This document shows positions 47,527-56,272 of a stretch of DNA of 64,000 bases, piece by piece. The notes beneath the pieces were generated by a model. That model searched no databases, was not told the DNA's origin, and worked only from the letters and a program-made list of their open reading frames with translations. How positions within the stretch are numbered: position 1 is the stretch's first letter; each line of letters begins with the position of its first letter. The DNA is from an uncultured Eubacteriales bacterium (GTDB lineage: Bacteria; Bacillota; Clostridia; Oscillospirales; Acutalibacteraceae). Position numbers and translations under genes: made by a program. The DNA is taken from NCBI GenBank assembly GCA_900540085.1, contig UQEU01000005.1, positions 62,001 through 126,000 on the forward strand. The letters are read 5' to 3'.

Positions 47527-48396
47527 TCACAATATTCCCGAAAAATCAAATGCAGGAATGAAATTTTTTTCTGCAGAATTAAGTTCCTGCACATAAACAT
47601 TTTTAAACCCTAAATCTGTCGCATAACAGACAACTTTTTCATATTCTCTTTTCGTCAGTTTTCGATTTATTTCCGAATATTCGCTTAAATCTCCGCAAGG
47701 AACATACTGCGACATCAGCGAAATATACGAATTTTCATAGTTTTCTTTTAAATAATCAAGAATTTCCAAAGTTGAGTTTGTATTAGACGGCAAAACAAGA
47801 TGACGGATAATCATACCTTTTTTCATCAAACCGTCTTCAATAACATCTTCTTTTTGTTGTCGTCGCATCTCTTTCAAAGCATTTTTTACAACTTGGGGAT
47901 AATCCTCTGCCTTACTGTATCTTTTTGCCTTATCGTTTCTTATATATTTAAAGTCAGGTAAATAAATATCTATAAGTCCCTCAAATTTTTTCAAAGTTTC
48001 TACGCTTTCGTACCCTGAAGAATTATAGACAATAGGAACGGGAAATTTGTTTTTTGACAAAAATTCACAAAGCAAATCAGAAAAGTGAGTAGGATTTACA
48101 AGATTTATATTATTTGCACCTTGCTCTATCAAATCATTAAAAATCCTTTTTAAATTTTCAAAACTTATTTCAATACCTTTATTTTCAGCACTTATTTCAT
48201 AATTTTGACAGAAAACACACTTCAAATTACATCCGCTGAAAAAGACGGTACCGCTGCCCGATTTTCCGCTGATAATTGGCTCTTCCCAAAAATGAAGTGA
48301 CGCTCTTGCACCTCGAAGAACATCTTTTTCCCGACAAAAACCGAGTTTTTCACTTCTGTCAACATTGCATTTACGGGGACAGGCATTGCACTTCAC
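47527..48396 (-). CDS. Radical SAM protein, PflX/COG1313 type
   Basis: A 289-residue protein. The radical SAM cluster motif is GCNLKCVFCQNYEIS (CxxxCxxC). Before it lies an N-terminal cysteine group (CNACPRKCNVDR, then GFC), as in the COG1313 family related to pyruvate formate-lyase activases. NPTHFSDLL and VYNSSGYE fit the SAM-binding barrel. The partner is unknown; these proteins are inferred to be activases or to modify protein side chains. It overlaps rsmI by four bases and is the last gene of that operon. Confidence 0.85.
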   Translation of the reverse strand: MKCNACPRKCNVDRSEKLGFCREKDVLRGARASLHFWEEPIISGKSGSGTVFFSGCNLKCVFCQNYEISAENKGIEISFENLKRIFNDLIEQGANNINLVNPTHFSDLLCEFLSKNKFPVPIVYNSSGYESVETLKKFEGLIDIYLPDFKYIRNDKAKRYSKAEDYPQVVKNALKEMRRQQKEDVIEDGLMKKGMIIRHLVLPSNTNSTLEILDYLKENYENSYISLMSQYVPCGDLSEYSEINRKLTKREYEKVVCYATDLGFKNVYVQELNSAEKNFIPAFDFSGIL

Positions 48397-49217
48397 TTTA
48401 CCAACTCCCTGTAAATATTTGCTTTTTTAAAATCTGTCAAAGAAGCGACTTCTTTCGCCGCCGCATTTACGCTCAATCCGTTTTCAACGAGTTCTTTTGC
48501 TTTTTCAACAGCTTGTTCAAGTGAAATTTGTTCCGAAACATCTTGCTTTTTTCCTTCAATTATAAGGACAATCTCACCTTTTGGAGAAATTTTTGAATAC
48601 CTTTCTATTGCGTCTTCAAAGGTTGTTCTAATCACTTCTTCATGAATTTTTGTAAGTTCTCTGACTATTGCAATATTTCTGTTTCCAAAAAATTTATTCA
48701 TATCTTTTAGCGTGGCAAGAAGTTTATGAGGTGCCTCATAAAAAATCATTGTACGCTTTTCATTAACTAATTCTTCAAGGTGGTCTAATCGACTTTTTTT
48801 ATTTACCGACAAAAAGCCTTCAAAAGTAAATCTTCCGCTTTCCATACCTGACAATGCAAGAGCAGTAGCAAATGCAACAGGACCGGGTACAGACTCAACC
48901 TTTATTCCGTTTTCGTGACAAAGCCATACCAAATCTTGACCGGGGTCAGAAATTGCCGGCATTCCGGCATCTGTTACAATGGCACAATTTTCTCCGTTTA
49001 AAATTCTGTCAACTATAATTTGACCTCTTTCCCGCCTGTTGTGTTCATAGTAACTTACCATTTCTTTCTTTATTGAAAAATGGTTTAAAAGTTTCATAGT
49101 AACTCTTGTATCTTCGGCGGCAATAAAGTCAACGCCTGCCAAAGTATCAATCGCTCTCGGCGAAAAGTCCGACAAGTTTCCTATCGGTGTTCCCACAACA
49201 TATAAAATTCCGCTCAT
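48393..49217 (-). CDS. rsmI: 16S rRNA (cytidine-1402-2'-O)-methyltransferase
   Basis: A 274-residue tetrapyrrole-methylase-fold enzyme that methylates the ribose of C1402 in the decoding centre. The blocks VVGTPIGNLSDFSPRAIDTL, AAEDTRVTMKLLNHF, VTDAGMPAISDPG and VPGPVAFATALALSG are the RsmI signature. FYEAPHKLLATLKDM and ELTKIHEEVIR follow. It overlaps trmN6 upstream and the radical SAM gene downstream by four bases each (ATGA type), so the three are translationally coupled. Confidence 0.96.
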   Translation of the reverse strand: MSGILYVVGTPIGNLSDFSPRAIDTLAGVDFIAAEDTRVTMKLLNHFSIKKEMVSYYEHNRRERGQIIVDRILNGENCAIVTDAGMPAISDPGQDLVWLCHENGIKVESVPGPVAFATALALSGMESGRFTFEGFLSVNKKSRLDHLEELVNEKRTMIFYEAPHKLLATLKDMNKFFGNRNIAIVRELTKIHEEVIRTTFEDAIERYSKISPKGEIVLIIEGKKQDVSEQISLEQAVEKAKELVENGLSVNAAAKEVASLTDFKKANIYRELVK

Positions 49218-49945
49218 CTGTCGTACCCCTTTGCATAGTCTCCGTAAACTTCAAGCATTTCGTCTGTAAATTTTCCGTTTTCTTTTTTTATTACAAGGTT
49301 TTTTTCAACTTGCAAAAACGGCTTTGAACCTTTTTTGCCTTCCAATAAAAACAAAAACGGTTTTTCGCCCTCTTTATCAACTACAAATCTCAATCTTTTA
49401 GGTTCAAGTTTATATTGTCTGAAAAGGGTCATTGCATCCGTCAATCTTTCAGGTCTTTGACAAATACAAAGGCTGCCTCCGAATTTCAACAAATACGACG
49501 CTGATTTTACCATATCTTCCATATTACAGCAAACTTCGTGTCTTGCAATTCTTGCACTTTCGGAAAGACTTTCTATACCTGTATTTACGGGTTTATACGG
49601 TGGATTCATAGTAACGGCAGTAAAACTTTCTGCTTTAAAATATTTGTCAATTTCTCTTATATCTGCTTGCTTTACAAAAACTTTTTCTTGCAAAGAATTG
49701 ATTTCTATTGAATGTTTAACCTGTTCAACTGCATTTTGCTGAATATCCACACAAAATATTTTTTCCGGTGCAGATTTAGTCGCAATTATAAAAGGAATTA
49801 TACCGCATCCGGTACCGAAATCTATGTAAATATCTTTTCTTCTAATATTTGCAAAATAACTGAGGATAACTGCATCTGTACCGAATGTGTGGTCAGCACT
49901 GACAGCAATTTTCACATCGTCTGAAAGTTTTTCATAACTGTACAA
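49214..49945 (-). CDS. trmN6: tRNA1(Val) (adenine37-N6)-methyltransferase-like protein
   Basis: A 243-residue Rossmann methyltransferase. SAM motif I is YIDFGTGCGIIPFIIA. The acidic post-I residue lies in FCVDIQQNAVEQ. The catalytic motif IV is TMNPPYKP, typical of adenine-N6 methylation. YabB/TrmN6 relatives lie next to rsmI in Firmicutes, as here. The target A37 in tRNA is inferred from family membership. Confidence 0.9.
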   Translation of the reverse strand: MYSYEKLSDDVKIAVSADHTFGTDAVILSYFANIRRKDIYIDFGTGCGIIPFIIATKSAPEKIFCVDIQQNAVEQVKHSIEINSLQEKVFVKQADIREIDKYFKAESFTAVTMNPPYKPVNTGIESLSESARIARHEVCCNMEDMVKSASYLLKFGGSLCICQRPERLTDAMTLFRQYKLEPKRLRFVVDKEGEKPFLFLLEGKKGSKPFLQVEKNLVIKKENGKFTDEMLEVYGDYAKGYDR

Positions 49946-49974
49946 AACAAATACCGCCTAAAAATAATATAATT

Positions 49975-50004
49975 AAAAAAACGGAGTGCCTTTCAGACAC
50001 TCCG
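49975..50004 (-). terminator. Terminator after the ferredoxin gene
   Basis: Stem CGGAGTG (49982-49988) with CACTCCG (49998-50004), followed on the minus strand by seven T. It lies 17 bases after the ferredoxin stop and separates it from trmN6. Confidence 0.82.
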
Positions 50005-50020
50005 CCTTAAAGTTAAGTAA

Positions 50021-50191
50021 TTATGCTTGAGAAGGAGCGCTTACAGGACAAACGCTTTCGCATGCACCGCAATCAATACAAGTATCTGCATCAATTACAT
50101 ATTTGTCGTCGCCTTCTGAAATAGCATTTACAGGACAACCTGCTGCACAAGCTCCGCAAGAAATACAATCATCTGAAATTGCATATGCCAT
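50021..50191 (-). CDS. Two-[4Fe-4S] ferredoxin, 56 residues
   Basis: A short gene encoding a 56-residue clostridial-type ferredoxin: MAYAISDDCISCGACAAGCP, then a linker and a second cluster. The cluster cysteines are 9, 12, 15 and 19, and 38, 41, 44 and 48, each group CxxCxxCxxxCP. It carries electrons at low potential, for example for pyruvate:ferredoxin oxidoreductase and hydrogenase in anaerobes, and could also supply radical SAM enzymes. AGGAGGTG precedes the ATG. It has its own terminator but lies inside the conserved darA-holB-ricT-trmN6-rsmI neighbourhood. Confidence 0.96.
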   Translation of the reverse strand: MAYAISDDCISCGACAAGCPVNAISEGDDKYVIDADTCIDCGACESVCPVSAPSQA

Positions 50192-50265
50192 AGTTTACAC
50201 CTCCTATGCGTTACTCTTAATATAAATATAACATAAAATGTGCAAATTGCAAGCATTTTTTTGCT

Positions 50266-51108
50266 TTATTCTTCAGCATTCTGCTGATTGCGTTTTGCAC
50301 TTCTGAGAGGTTTGACTTCCTCTCGTGCAAAAGTTACTGGAGCGCCCTCCGGCATACTGTCAAGTTGAACTTTTAGTTTACCAGCAATAAGAGAAACATC
50401 TACAACTTTTCCTCTGCCCTGCGGTGTATCTACGAGTGTGCCTTTCTTTGCAGTTATTTTTGAAAGATACTCGTATGAATTTTGCTCATATTTCAAACAG
50501 CACATAAGTCTTCCGCAAGTACCGCTGATTTTACCGGGCGACAGACTGAGTCCCTGTTCTTTTGCCATTTTAATTGATACCGAATGAAAATCGTTCAAAA
50601 ATGTTGAACAACAAAACGGTCTTCCGCAAATACCCAAACCGCCGAGCATTTTGCTTTCATCTCTGACGCCGATTTGACGAAGTTCAATTCTTGTATGAAA
50701 AATTGACGCCAAATCTTTTACAAGTTCACGAAAATCTATTCTGCCGTCTGCCGTAAAGTAAAAAATGATTTTACTGCCGTCAAAAGCATACTCAACATCT
50801 GTTAAATCCATTTCCAAATTGTGAGCGGCAATCTTTTTAAGACAGATATTGTAAGCGTCTTTTTCTTTTTTCTTATTTTCATTTAATGTCTTTTTATCTG
50901 TTTCGGTTGCCAATCTGACAACGGGTTTAAGAGGCTTTACTATTTCATCTTCATCAACCTCTTTTATGTCCGTTGCAGCATAACCGCACTCAATACCCCG
51001 TGCAGTTTCAACAACAACTACATCGCCCTTTGAAATATTTATTTTTTCAGGACTGAAATAATAGACTTTACCGGTGCTGCTGAATCTAACACCAACTACT
51101 TTTTCCAT
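50266..51108 (-). CDS. ricT: PSP1-domain protein RicT (YaaT)
   Basis: A 280-residue PSP1 protein. The C-terminal region has the two cysteine pairs that bind clusters in the RicA-RicF-RicT (Y) complex: GLGICGRPFCCSTFLNDF and GTCGRLMCCLKYEQ. In Bacillus this complex adjusts RNase Y activity and affects sporulation and competence. The N-terminal half starts VVGVRFSSTGKVYYF. It is placed directly after holB (17-base gap), the usual YaaT site. ricA and ricF are not in the window. Confidence 0.94.
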   Translation of the reverse strand: MEKVVGVRFSSTGKVYYFSPEKINISKGDVVVVETARGIECGYAATDIKEVDEDEIVKPLKPVVRLATETDKKTLNENKKKEKDAYNICLKKIAAHNLEMDLTDVEYAFDGSKIIFYFTADGRIDFRELVKDLASIFHTRIELRQIGVRDESKMLGGLGICGRPFCCSTFLNDFHSVSIKMAKEQGLSLSPGKISGTCGRLMCCLKYEQNSYEYLSKITAKKGTLVDTPQGRGKVVDVSLIAGKLKVQLDSMPEGAPVTFAREEVKPLRSAKRNQQNAEE

Positions 51109-51125
51109 TTATTAAAAATCCTCCG

Positions 51126-52112
51126 TTACATTCCGATTGCTCTGCGCAGAGAATAACATATTTTTGTGATAAGCAATGCATTATTTGCATTTTTTAAAGC
51201 GTCTTCCTTAATTTCTTCGCAACAATTAAGCAAATTTAAAATTTTCTTTTCAGAAAAAGACTCGCAAACATCTTTTGCTGCTTTTTCATTTCCGAAAAGC
51301 AAGTTTTTTGAGCCGTTTTTTAAAACGAGCGCATCACGAAAAAGTAAAGTAAGCATATCAAAAACGCCGATTATTGCTTCCGAATTGTCTTCAAACTCGC
51401 CACAGTATATCATCAGTTGATACTCTGTGCCGTTGATTAAAGAATTGCAGATATTTTCGGCGATTTCCGTATTTTTTTTCATTTTACCGTCTTTAAGTGC
51501 ATTTATCGTCTTGCCGATATTTCCGTTATACGACAAAAGAATTTCTTTTGCTTCGTGAAAATCAGACTCCGTCGATTTGCTGACAAATTCTGCCGCTTCA
51601 TCGCTTAAAACACCTTCAAGCTGAAAAGAAACACACCTTGACAAAACAGTTGTTAAAAGTTTTGACTTACTGCTTGTTGTCAAAATAAAAACGGCGTACT
51701 CAGGCGGTTCTTCCAATATCTTTAATATCGAATTTTGCGCCGATTCGTTCATACACTGACAATCTGCAAGAATATAGACCTTATAATTTGCTTCATTAGG
51801 CAAAACAAAAGCGTCGTCTATAACCTGACGGACAGTTTCTATATGAAATGAGTTTGCACTGCCTGACGGAACATACTCGAAAATATCGGGATGAACTCCC
51901 TTTTGAACTTTTACACACTGGGCACAAGAAGAACAAGGCTTGTCTTCTTCGGCAGTACATACAAGCATTTGTGCGATTTTTCGAGCAAGTGTTTTTTTAC
52001 CGCAGCCGCTTTCGCCCTCCAAAATAATGGCATGAGGAAAACGGTTTGAATTAAAAAGATACTCTATTGTTTCTTTTGTTTTTTCGTTTCCAAAAAAATT
52101 TTCAAATCTCAT
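51126..52112 (-). CDS. holB: DNA polymerase III delta' subunit
   Basis: A 328-residue clamp-loader AAA+ subunit. It has the Walker A loop GESGCGKKT, the zinc-finger cysteines (CTAEEDKPCSSCAQC), the modified Walker B region (KVYILADCQCM), ILKILEEPPEYAVFILTT and the SRC motif in LLTTVLSRCVSF. That combination marks delta-prime rather than the DnaX ATPase. It loads the beta clamp. It shares the ATGA-type junction with darA and is followed by ricT. Confidence 0.95.
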   Translation of the reverse strand: MRFENFFGNEKTKETIEYLFNSNRFPHAIILEGESGCGKKTLARKIAQMLVCTAEEDKPCSSCAQCVKVQKGVHPDIFEYVPSGSANSFHIETVRQVIDDAFVLPNEANYKVYILADCQCMNESAQNSILKILEEPPEYAVFILTTSSKSKLLTTVLSRCVSFQLEGVLSDEAAEFVSKSTESDFHEAKEILLSYNGNIGKTINALKDGKMKKNTEIAENICNSLINGTEYQLMIYCGEFEDNSEAIIGVFDMLTLLFRDALVLKNGSKNLLFGNEKAAKDVCESFSEKKILNLLNCCEEIKEDALKNANNALLITKICYSLRRAIGM

Positions 52113-52435
52113 TATATCTTAATAAACTGCTCTACATCAATCACAAAACAAACTGCCCCGCCCTTTTCAACGGTAACGGGTTTTTTAAGCAGTGTGCCTT
52201 CAAGAGTGCTTTCAACACCGCTTATATCAACAGTTCTTTTCGTAACATTTTCTTTTACAATAGCAATTAAATCGTCAACTTTTTCGTCCTCTGTACCACT
52301 CATAATCAAAGTATGACCGTCAGCAAGAAATTGACCTGTTGTTGAAAGACGGGTTGTAAAATAGCCCTCTTTTGCAAGTTCGCTGATGATTTTAGGTATA
52401 TCGTTATTTGATGCAATAGAAAGAACAAGTTTCAA
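52112..52435 (-). CDS. darA: Cyclic-di-AMP receptor, DarA/PstA (YaaQ)
   Basis: A 107-residue PII-like protein. It opens MKLVLSIASNNDIPKIISEL and has RLSTTGQFLADGHTLIMSG, the LATTGGFLxxGNTT-type DarA signature that forms the c-di-AMP pocket. It ends GGAVCFVIDVEQF. DarA/PstA binds c-di-AMP as a trimer; its downstream partner is not established. Gene order darA-holB-ricT is conserved in Firmicutes. tmk, often just upstream, is absent here. Confidence 0.9.
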   Translation of the reverse strand: MKLVLSIASNNDIPKIISELAKEGYFTTRLSTTGQFLADGHTLIMSGTEDEKVDDLIAIVKENVTKRTVDISGVESTLEGTLLKKPVTVEKGGAVCFVIDVEQFIKI

Positions 52436-52499
52436 TCAAATCGCTCCCTTTACTTCAATATTAAATTAGTAAAAAATAAATAAAAAATTAATTTATTAT

Positions 52500-52529
52500 A
52501 TAATATCAAAAATTTATACTTTAAGTCAA
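52500..52529 (-). promoter_or_regulatory. Promoter of darA-holB-ricT
   Basis: TTGACT (52529-52524), an 18-base spacer and TATTAT (52505-52500) on the minus strand, about 65 bases before darA. Confidence 0.5.
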
Positions 52530-52595
52530 ATATTTATCAATATTAAAAGTATGTTTTAAACAAATATTTACACTTCGTTAATCTTTTATCCGATA

Positions 52596-53423
52596 CTATT
52601 CGGAAAGTAATCTTTTTCCGACAGAAAAAGCAAATAAACTGAGTGCCAAATCAGAGAAAACCCAAAAGTTCTGTATTGTAAAGGTCTTGCTTGAAATCAA
52701 AAATACCGCATTTGACAAAGCACAGCAAATGCCTAAAAATGCAAGACAAAATGACGCGAAAAACAAACTTTTTTTCTTCTTGTAATTCAATGAGTCCATA
52801 TAGTTTGCAAAACAGATGACGAAAACTGCGGCGAAAATCAAAAATAAAATTCTTTCGACCGAAACTACATCGAACACTGCGTTGACCGAATTGATGAGTT
52901 GTGTAAAAAGCCTTGATATTATCAAAACAACAGGTACAATGTGAAAAAACGAGAACTTTGAAAAATCATACCAATTACCACGAAGAGACAGAGCGATTAT
53001 AAAATAGTAAACGCTCGATGCCAAACTGAAAATCCAAATGAATAGAACAACAAAAAACAAGTTTCGTTCTACTGTACCGTAAACACCGCTTTTATCAAAC
53101 AAAACGATTGACTCCGAAACAAACCGGACAAGAAGACACACACCCAAAATAACGGCAGAAAAAGAAGAAAAATTATCTCTTTTAAATCCACCGTTTACAT
53201 CTTCACCGTCATCATAAAACTTTTTGGTTTGACAGGCAAAAAATGTAAAAATCACAGTCAAAAAAACTGCTCCGTAAAACATATAGGAAGTTGAAGTTTT
53301 TTCAGTCAACAGTCCGCTTTGGGCGTCTGTAATAAAAAATATTTGATAAATACGCAATAAAAATGCGACAATGCAAAACAAAAAAGCGACAAAAATACCG
53401 CTTTTATATTTTGTTTTTAACAT
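52596..53423 (-). CDS. Hypothetical polytopic membrane protein
   Basis: 275 residues, very rich in Phe, Leu, Ile and Val, with about seven or eight predicted helices (near 10-30, 46-64, 88-110, 122-146, 158-180, 188-208, 220-242 and 248-268). Charged loops between helices 2 and 3 read TKKFYDDGEDVNGGFKRD. I recognise no family. Its start lies three bases after the citrate synthase stop, so it is co-transcribed and probably coupled. A role in citrate or dicarboxylate transport is not supported by any motif I can see. Confidence 0.7.
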   Translation of the reverse strand: MLKTKYKSGIFVAFLFCIVAFLLRIYQIFFITDAQSGLLTEKTSTSYMFYGAVFLTVIFTFFACQTKKFYDDGEDVNGGFKRDNFSSFSAVILGVCLLVRFVSESIVLFDKSGVYGTVERNLFFVVLFIWIFSLASSVYYFIIALSLRGNWYDFSKFSFFHIVPVVLIISRLFTQLINSVNAVFDVVSVERILFLIFAAVFVICFANYMDSLNYKKKKSLFFASFCLAFLGICCALSNAVFLISSKTFTIQNFWVFSDLALSLFAFSVGKRLLSE

Positions 53424-53426
53424 AGA

Positions 53427-54803
53427 TTATTCCTCAACTCTGTTTGCAAGAGAAACATACTTTCTTGTATGGGAAACGCTCTTGTATGCCGGTCTCATAA
53501 TACGACCGTTTGATGTAAGTTCTTCTATACGGTGAGCGCACCAGCCTGCAATTCTTGCCGCTGCAAAAAGAGGCGTGTAAAGGTCTTCGGGGATGCCGAG
53601 AGTTTTATATACAAGACCTGAATAAAGGTCAACATTTGCACACATTACCTTATTGTCGCCTTTAACAGTCGCAAAAACATCGGGTGTGAGTTTTTCAACA
53701 AGTTCAAGTGCCGTGAATTCCTTTTCAAAGCCTGCCTGATATGCAAGTTCACGAGCATTTTTCTTCAAAACTACTGCACGAGGGTCGGAACAGGTATATA
53801 CTGCGTGTCCCATACCGTATATAAGACCGCTTCTGTCTCCTGCCTCTTTATTAATGATTTTAACGAGATAATCTCTCATCTGTCCCTCGTCAGTCGGGTC
53901 GGAAACATTTGCCATAATATCATCAAGCATTTTGACAACTTTGATATTTGCACCGCCGTGTCTGGGACCCTTAAGTGAACCCAAACCTGCCGTTATTGCA
54001 GAATATGTATCTGTCTTGCTTGATGTAAGAACTCTTACCGAAAATGTAGAGTTGTTACCGCCGCCGTGGTCAGCGTGAAGCATTAAGCAAAGGTCAAGAA
54101 GTTTAGCTTCTGCGTGAGAAAACTTTCTGTCAGGTCTTAATGAATTTAATATATACTCTGCTTCAGACTGTGTTTTGTCAATCGGGTGCAGGAACATGGA
54201 CTCGCCGTAAATTGCTCTTCTTTTTGCCTGATATGCATCTATCATAATGGTAGGTGTCTGTGCAATTAACTGTAAACTTTGACGAAGTACATTGTCAATA
54301 GATGTATTGTCAGGGTCTTCATCGTAAGAATAAAGAGTCATGGTACATCTTGCCATTTTATTCATAATGTCTTTTGACACTTGTTTCAAAATAGAGTCTT
54401 CAACAAATTCATCGGGCAATGCTCTGCACTCTGCCAAAACTTCTCTCAATGCAAACAATTGATTTCCTGTCGGCAATGAACCCATAAGTAAAAGCCATAC
54501 TACTTCTTCAAAACCAAACCTATCCTCTGTATCGCATGCTTTTATAATATCGTTAATATCGTAACCTCTGTAATAAAGTTTGCCGTCTTTCGGCACTTTT
54601 TCGCCGTCAAGAATATAGTAACCTTCAACACTGCATATTCTGGTAAGTCCTGCCATAACGCCCGTTGTATCGCTGTTACGAAGTCCTCTTTTAACTTGGT
54701 ATCTGTCATAATCGGCAGGATTTATATAGTTATTTTTATTGAGTTCGTCGCATAAACTTGAAATAGCATCCATAGAAATCGGAGAAATATAGTTAATCGG
54801 CAT
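53427..54803 (-). CDS. Citrate synthase (citrate/2-methylcitrate synthase family)
   Basis: A 458-residue enzyme that condenses acetyl-CoA and oxaloacetate. Catalytic residues are the His in MLHADHGGGNNSTF, the His in YGMGHAVYT and the Asp in CANVDLYSGLVY. The N-terminal IDGEKVPKDGKLYYRGYDI region and a large domain with GPRHGGAN support the call. The N-terminal extension of about 60 residues is typical of clostridial enzymes. In a fermenter the usual role is the oxidative branch to 2-oxoglutarate for glutamate. Methylcitrate synthase cannot be excluded, but no prp genes are adjacent. Confidence 0.92.
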   Translation of the reverse strand: MPINYISPISMDAISSLCDELNKNNYINPADYDRYQVKRGLRNSDTTGVMAGLTRICSVEGYYILDGEKVPKDGKLYYRGYDINDIIKACDTEDRFGFEEVVWLLLMGSLPTGNQLFALREVLAECRALPDEFVEDSILKQVSKDIMNKMARCTMTLYSYDEDPDNTSIDNVLRQSLQLIAQTPTIMIDAYQAKRRAIYGESMFLHPIDKTQSEAEYILNSLRPDRKFSHAEAKLLDLCLMLHADHGGGNNSTFSVRVLTSSKTDTYSAITAGLGSLKGPRHGGANIKVVKMLDDIMANVSDPTDEGQMRDYLVKIINKEAGDRSGLIYGMGHAVYTCSDPRAVVLKKNARELAYQAGFEKEFTALELVEKLTPDVFATVKGDNKVMCANVDLYSGLVYKTLGIPEDLYTPLFAAARIAGWCAHRIEELTSNGRIMRPAYKSVSHTRKYVSLANRVEE

Positions 54804-54964
54804 TTTATCAGCTCCTAATAAATATAAAATATATAACTGAATTATTATAAATCAGAATAAAAAACAAATATAAGAAAAATTGTAAATTTTAAACTAATAA
54901 AAAAGAAAATTTATAAATATTATACATTTATTTAACTTCAAAGTCAAGAAACAGAGGTTTTACA

Positions 54965-55150
54965 ATGAAAAAAATAGCCGTTATTTCTTTAATAATCGCA
55001 ATACTGACACTGCTTGTACCAATGACTTTAAACTTTGACATAAAGCCGTCGGGCAGCGAAAAAAAAGAAAAAACATCTGCCTCGCAGGAAGCAGATGAAA
55101 ACAAAGAACTTGTAACGATTTTCAGCAGTGAAATATCATTCCTTTATTGA
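54965..55150 (+). CDS. Hypothetical 61-residue membrane-anchored peptide
   Basis: It opens MKKIAVISLIIAILTLLVPM, one hydrophobic segment, then a charged tail (GSEKKEKTSASQEADENKE) and ends SSEISFLY. CAGAGG precedes the ATG. The last 15 bases overlap the gerAC 3' end on the other strand. The N-terminal anchor plus linker recalls the start of SpoIID-type sporulation proteins, with the enzymatic part missing. That is an impression, not a demonstrated relation. It could be a functional small protein or a decayed remnant. Confidence 0.5.
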   Translation: MKKIAVISLIIAILTLLVPMTLNFDIKPSGSEKKEKTSASQEADENKELVTIFSSEISFLY

Positions 55151-56272
55151 ATTGTCATTTATCATAATCACTTCACAGTCAGATTTAACCGAAAAATCAA
55201 TACTTTTCACAAATTCATTCCAATTATCTTTGTGAGTGTCATAAATTTTTCTATCTGAAAAACTGAGCTTTCTGCCTGTCTGAAAAACATCACAACCGTT
55301 TTTATATGTGGCATTCAATGCCATTTTGCAAAGCGTTTCGATTTTTTCATTTGTTACTTTTTGGAGTTTTTCTATAACTTTATCGGTAACATCCGTAACA
55401 AGTCCTTTTTCCACCTCATTTACAAAATATTTTCCCTTAACCGTAAATTCGGCAAAAACTTTTCCGTCTTTCACAAAAACTTTTTGCTTTGGAGAGGACT
55501 CAATCAATTCCAAACTGACATTTCCGAAATCTTCATTGTAAAAACTTAAATCTCCGTCTTTTAATTTGTTTTTAAGAAACATCATTCCCCTTGTTTCTTC
55601 ATCATTTAAAATTTTTACGGCTTTATCTTTTGAAAAAATCGCAACGCCATTAATTTCACAGACAGACTTTTCTTTTTCAGAGCCTGATGACAAAACAGGT
55701 AAAAAAATATCGTCTGTTTCGTTTGAATATGCATTTACCAAATCTTTTACGCTCACTTTACAGGTATAACCTTTTTCATTCGCCGAGTAAATGGATTTTG
55801 ATATACTTTCGGCAGGCACCAAAGCATCGTTTTGAGTGCATTTTATAATATCGGAAGCGTCTTTTTCGGCAAGGGCAATCAAAACATCACCCCTTGAATC
55901 AACAGCTCTCAGAAGATAGTCTATATTTTTTTTCAAATCCTCTTTTGCCGTTTCTTTCGACAATACAACAATTTTGTTTTGACCCAAAAGCATATCTTTA
56001 GACGCTCTTTTTGAAGCCGAAGATACAGCGGAAGTAATATCATAGCCGTACCCTGTAATGATATATGTCAAGTTTCCGGACAAACTGTCTGCACCCGAAT
56101 TTTCCCTTATCAAATCAAGAGCCTGAACAGTCACTTTTGTTTTCCCGTTTTCCGTATCTATTCCGACGCCCTGAACAATATCTCTGTTTGAAATACTCAA
56201 ATTTGAATTTCTGCACCCACAAAACATCACGCACAAAATAAAAACAAGCGAAATAATTTTAAGTTTTTTCAA
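55136..56272 (-). CDS. gerAC: Spore germination protein GerAC (Ger(x)C family lipoprotein)
   Basis: A 378-residue lipoprotein. The signal ends in CVMFCGC (lipidated Cys). The family segments SNRDIVQGVGIDTENGK, SASKRASKDMLLGQNKIVVLS and the C-terminal KIETLCKMALNATYKNGCDVF and WNEFVKSIDF fit Ger(x)C. It is the C subunit of a germinant receptor in the spore inner membrane. The start is TTG with AAAAGGAGT, and overlaps gerAB by 14 bases. The gene ends in a 15-base overlap with the convergent 61-residue gene. Confidence 0.92.
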   Translation of the reverse strand: MKKLKIISLVFILCVMFCGCRNSNLSISNRDIVQGVGIDTENGKTKVTVQALDLIRENSGADSLSGNLTYIITGYGYDITSAVSSASKRASKDMLLGQNKIVVLSKETAKEDLKKNIDYLLRAVDSRGDVLIALAEKDASDIIKCTQNDALVPAESISKSIYSANEKGYTCKVSVKDLVNAYSNETDDIFLPVLSSGSEKEKSVCEINGVAIFSKDKAVKILNDEETRGMMFLKNKLKDGDLSFYNEDFGNVSLELIESSPKQKVFVKDGKVFAEFTVKGKYFVNEVEKGLVTDVTDKVIEKLQKVTNEKIETLCKMALNATYKNGCDVFQTGRKLSFSDRKIYDTHKDNWNEFVKSIDFSVKSDCEVIMINDNSIKE

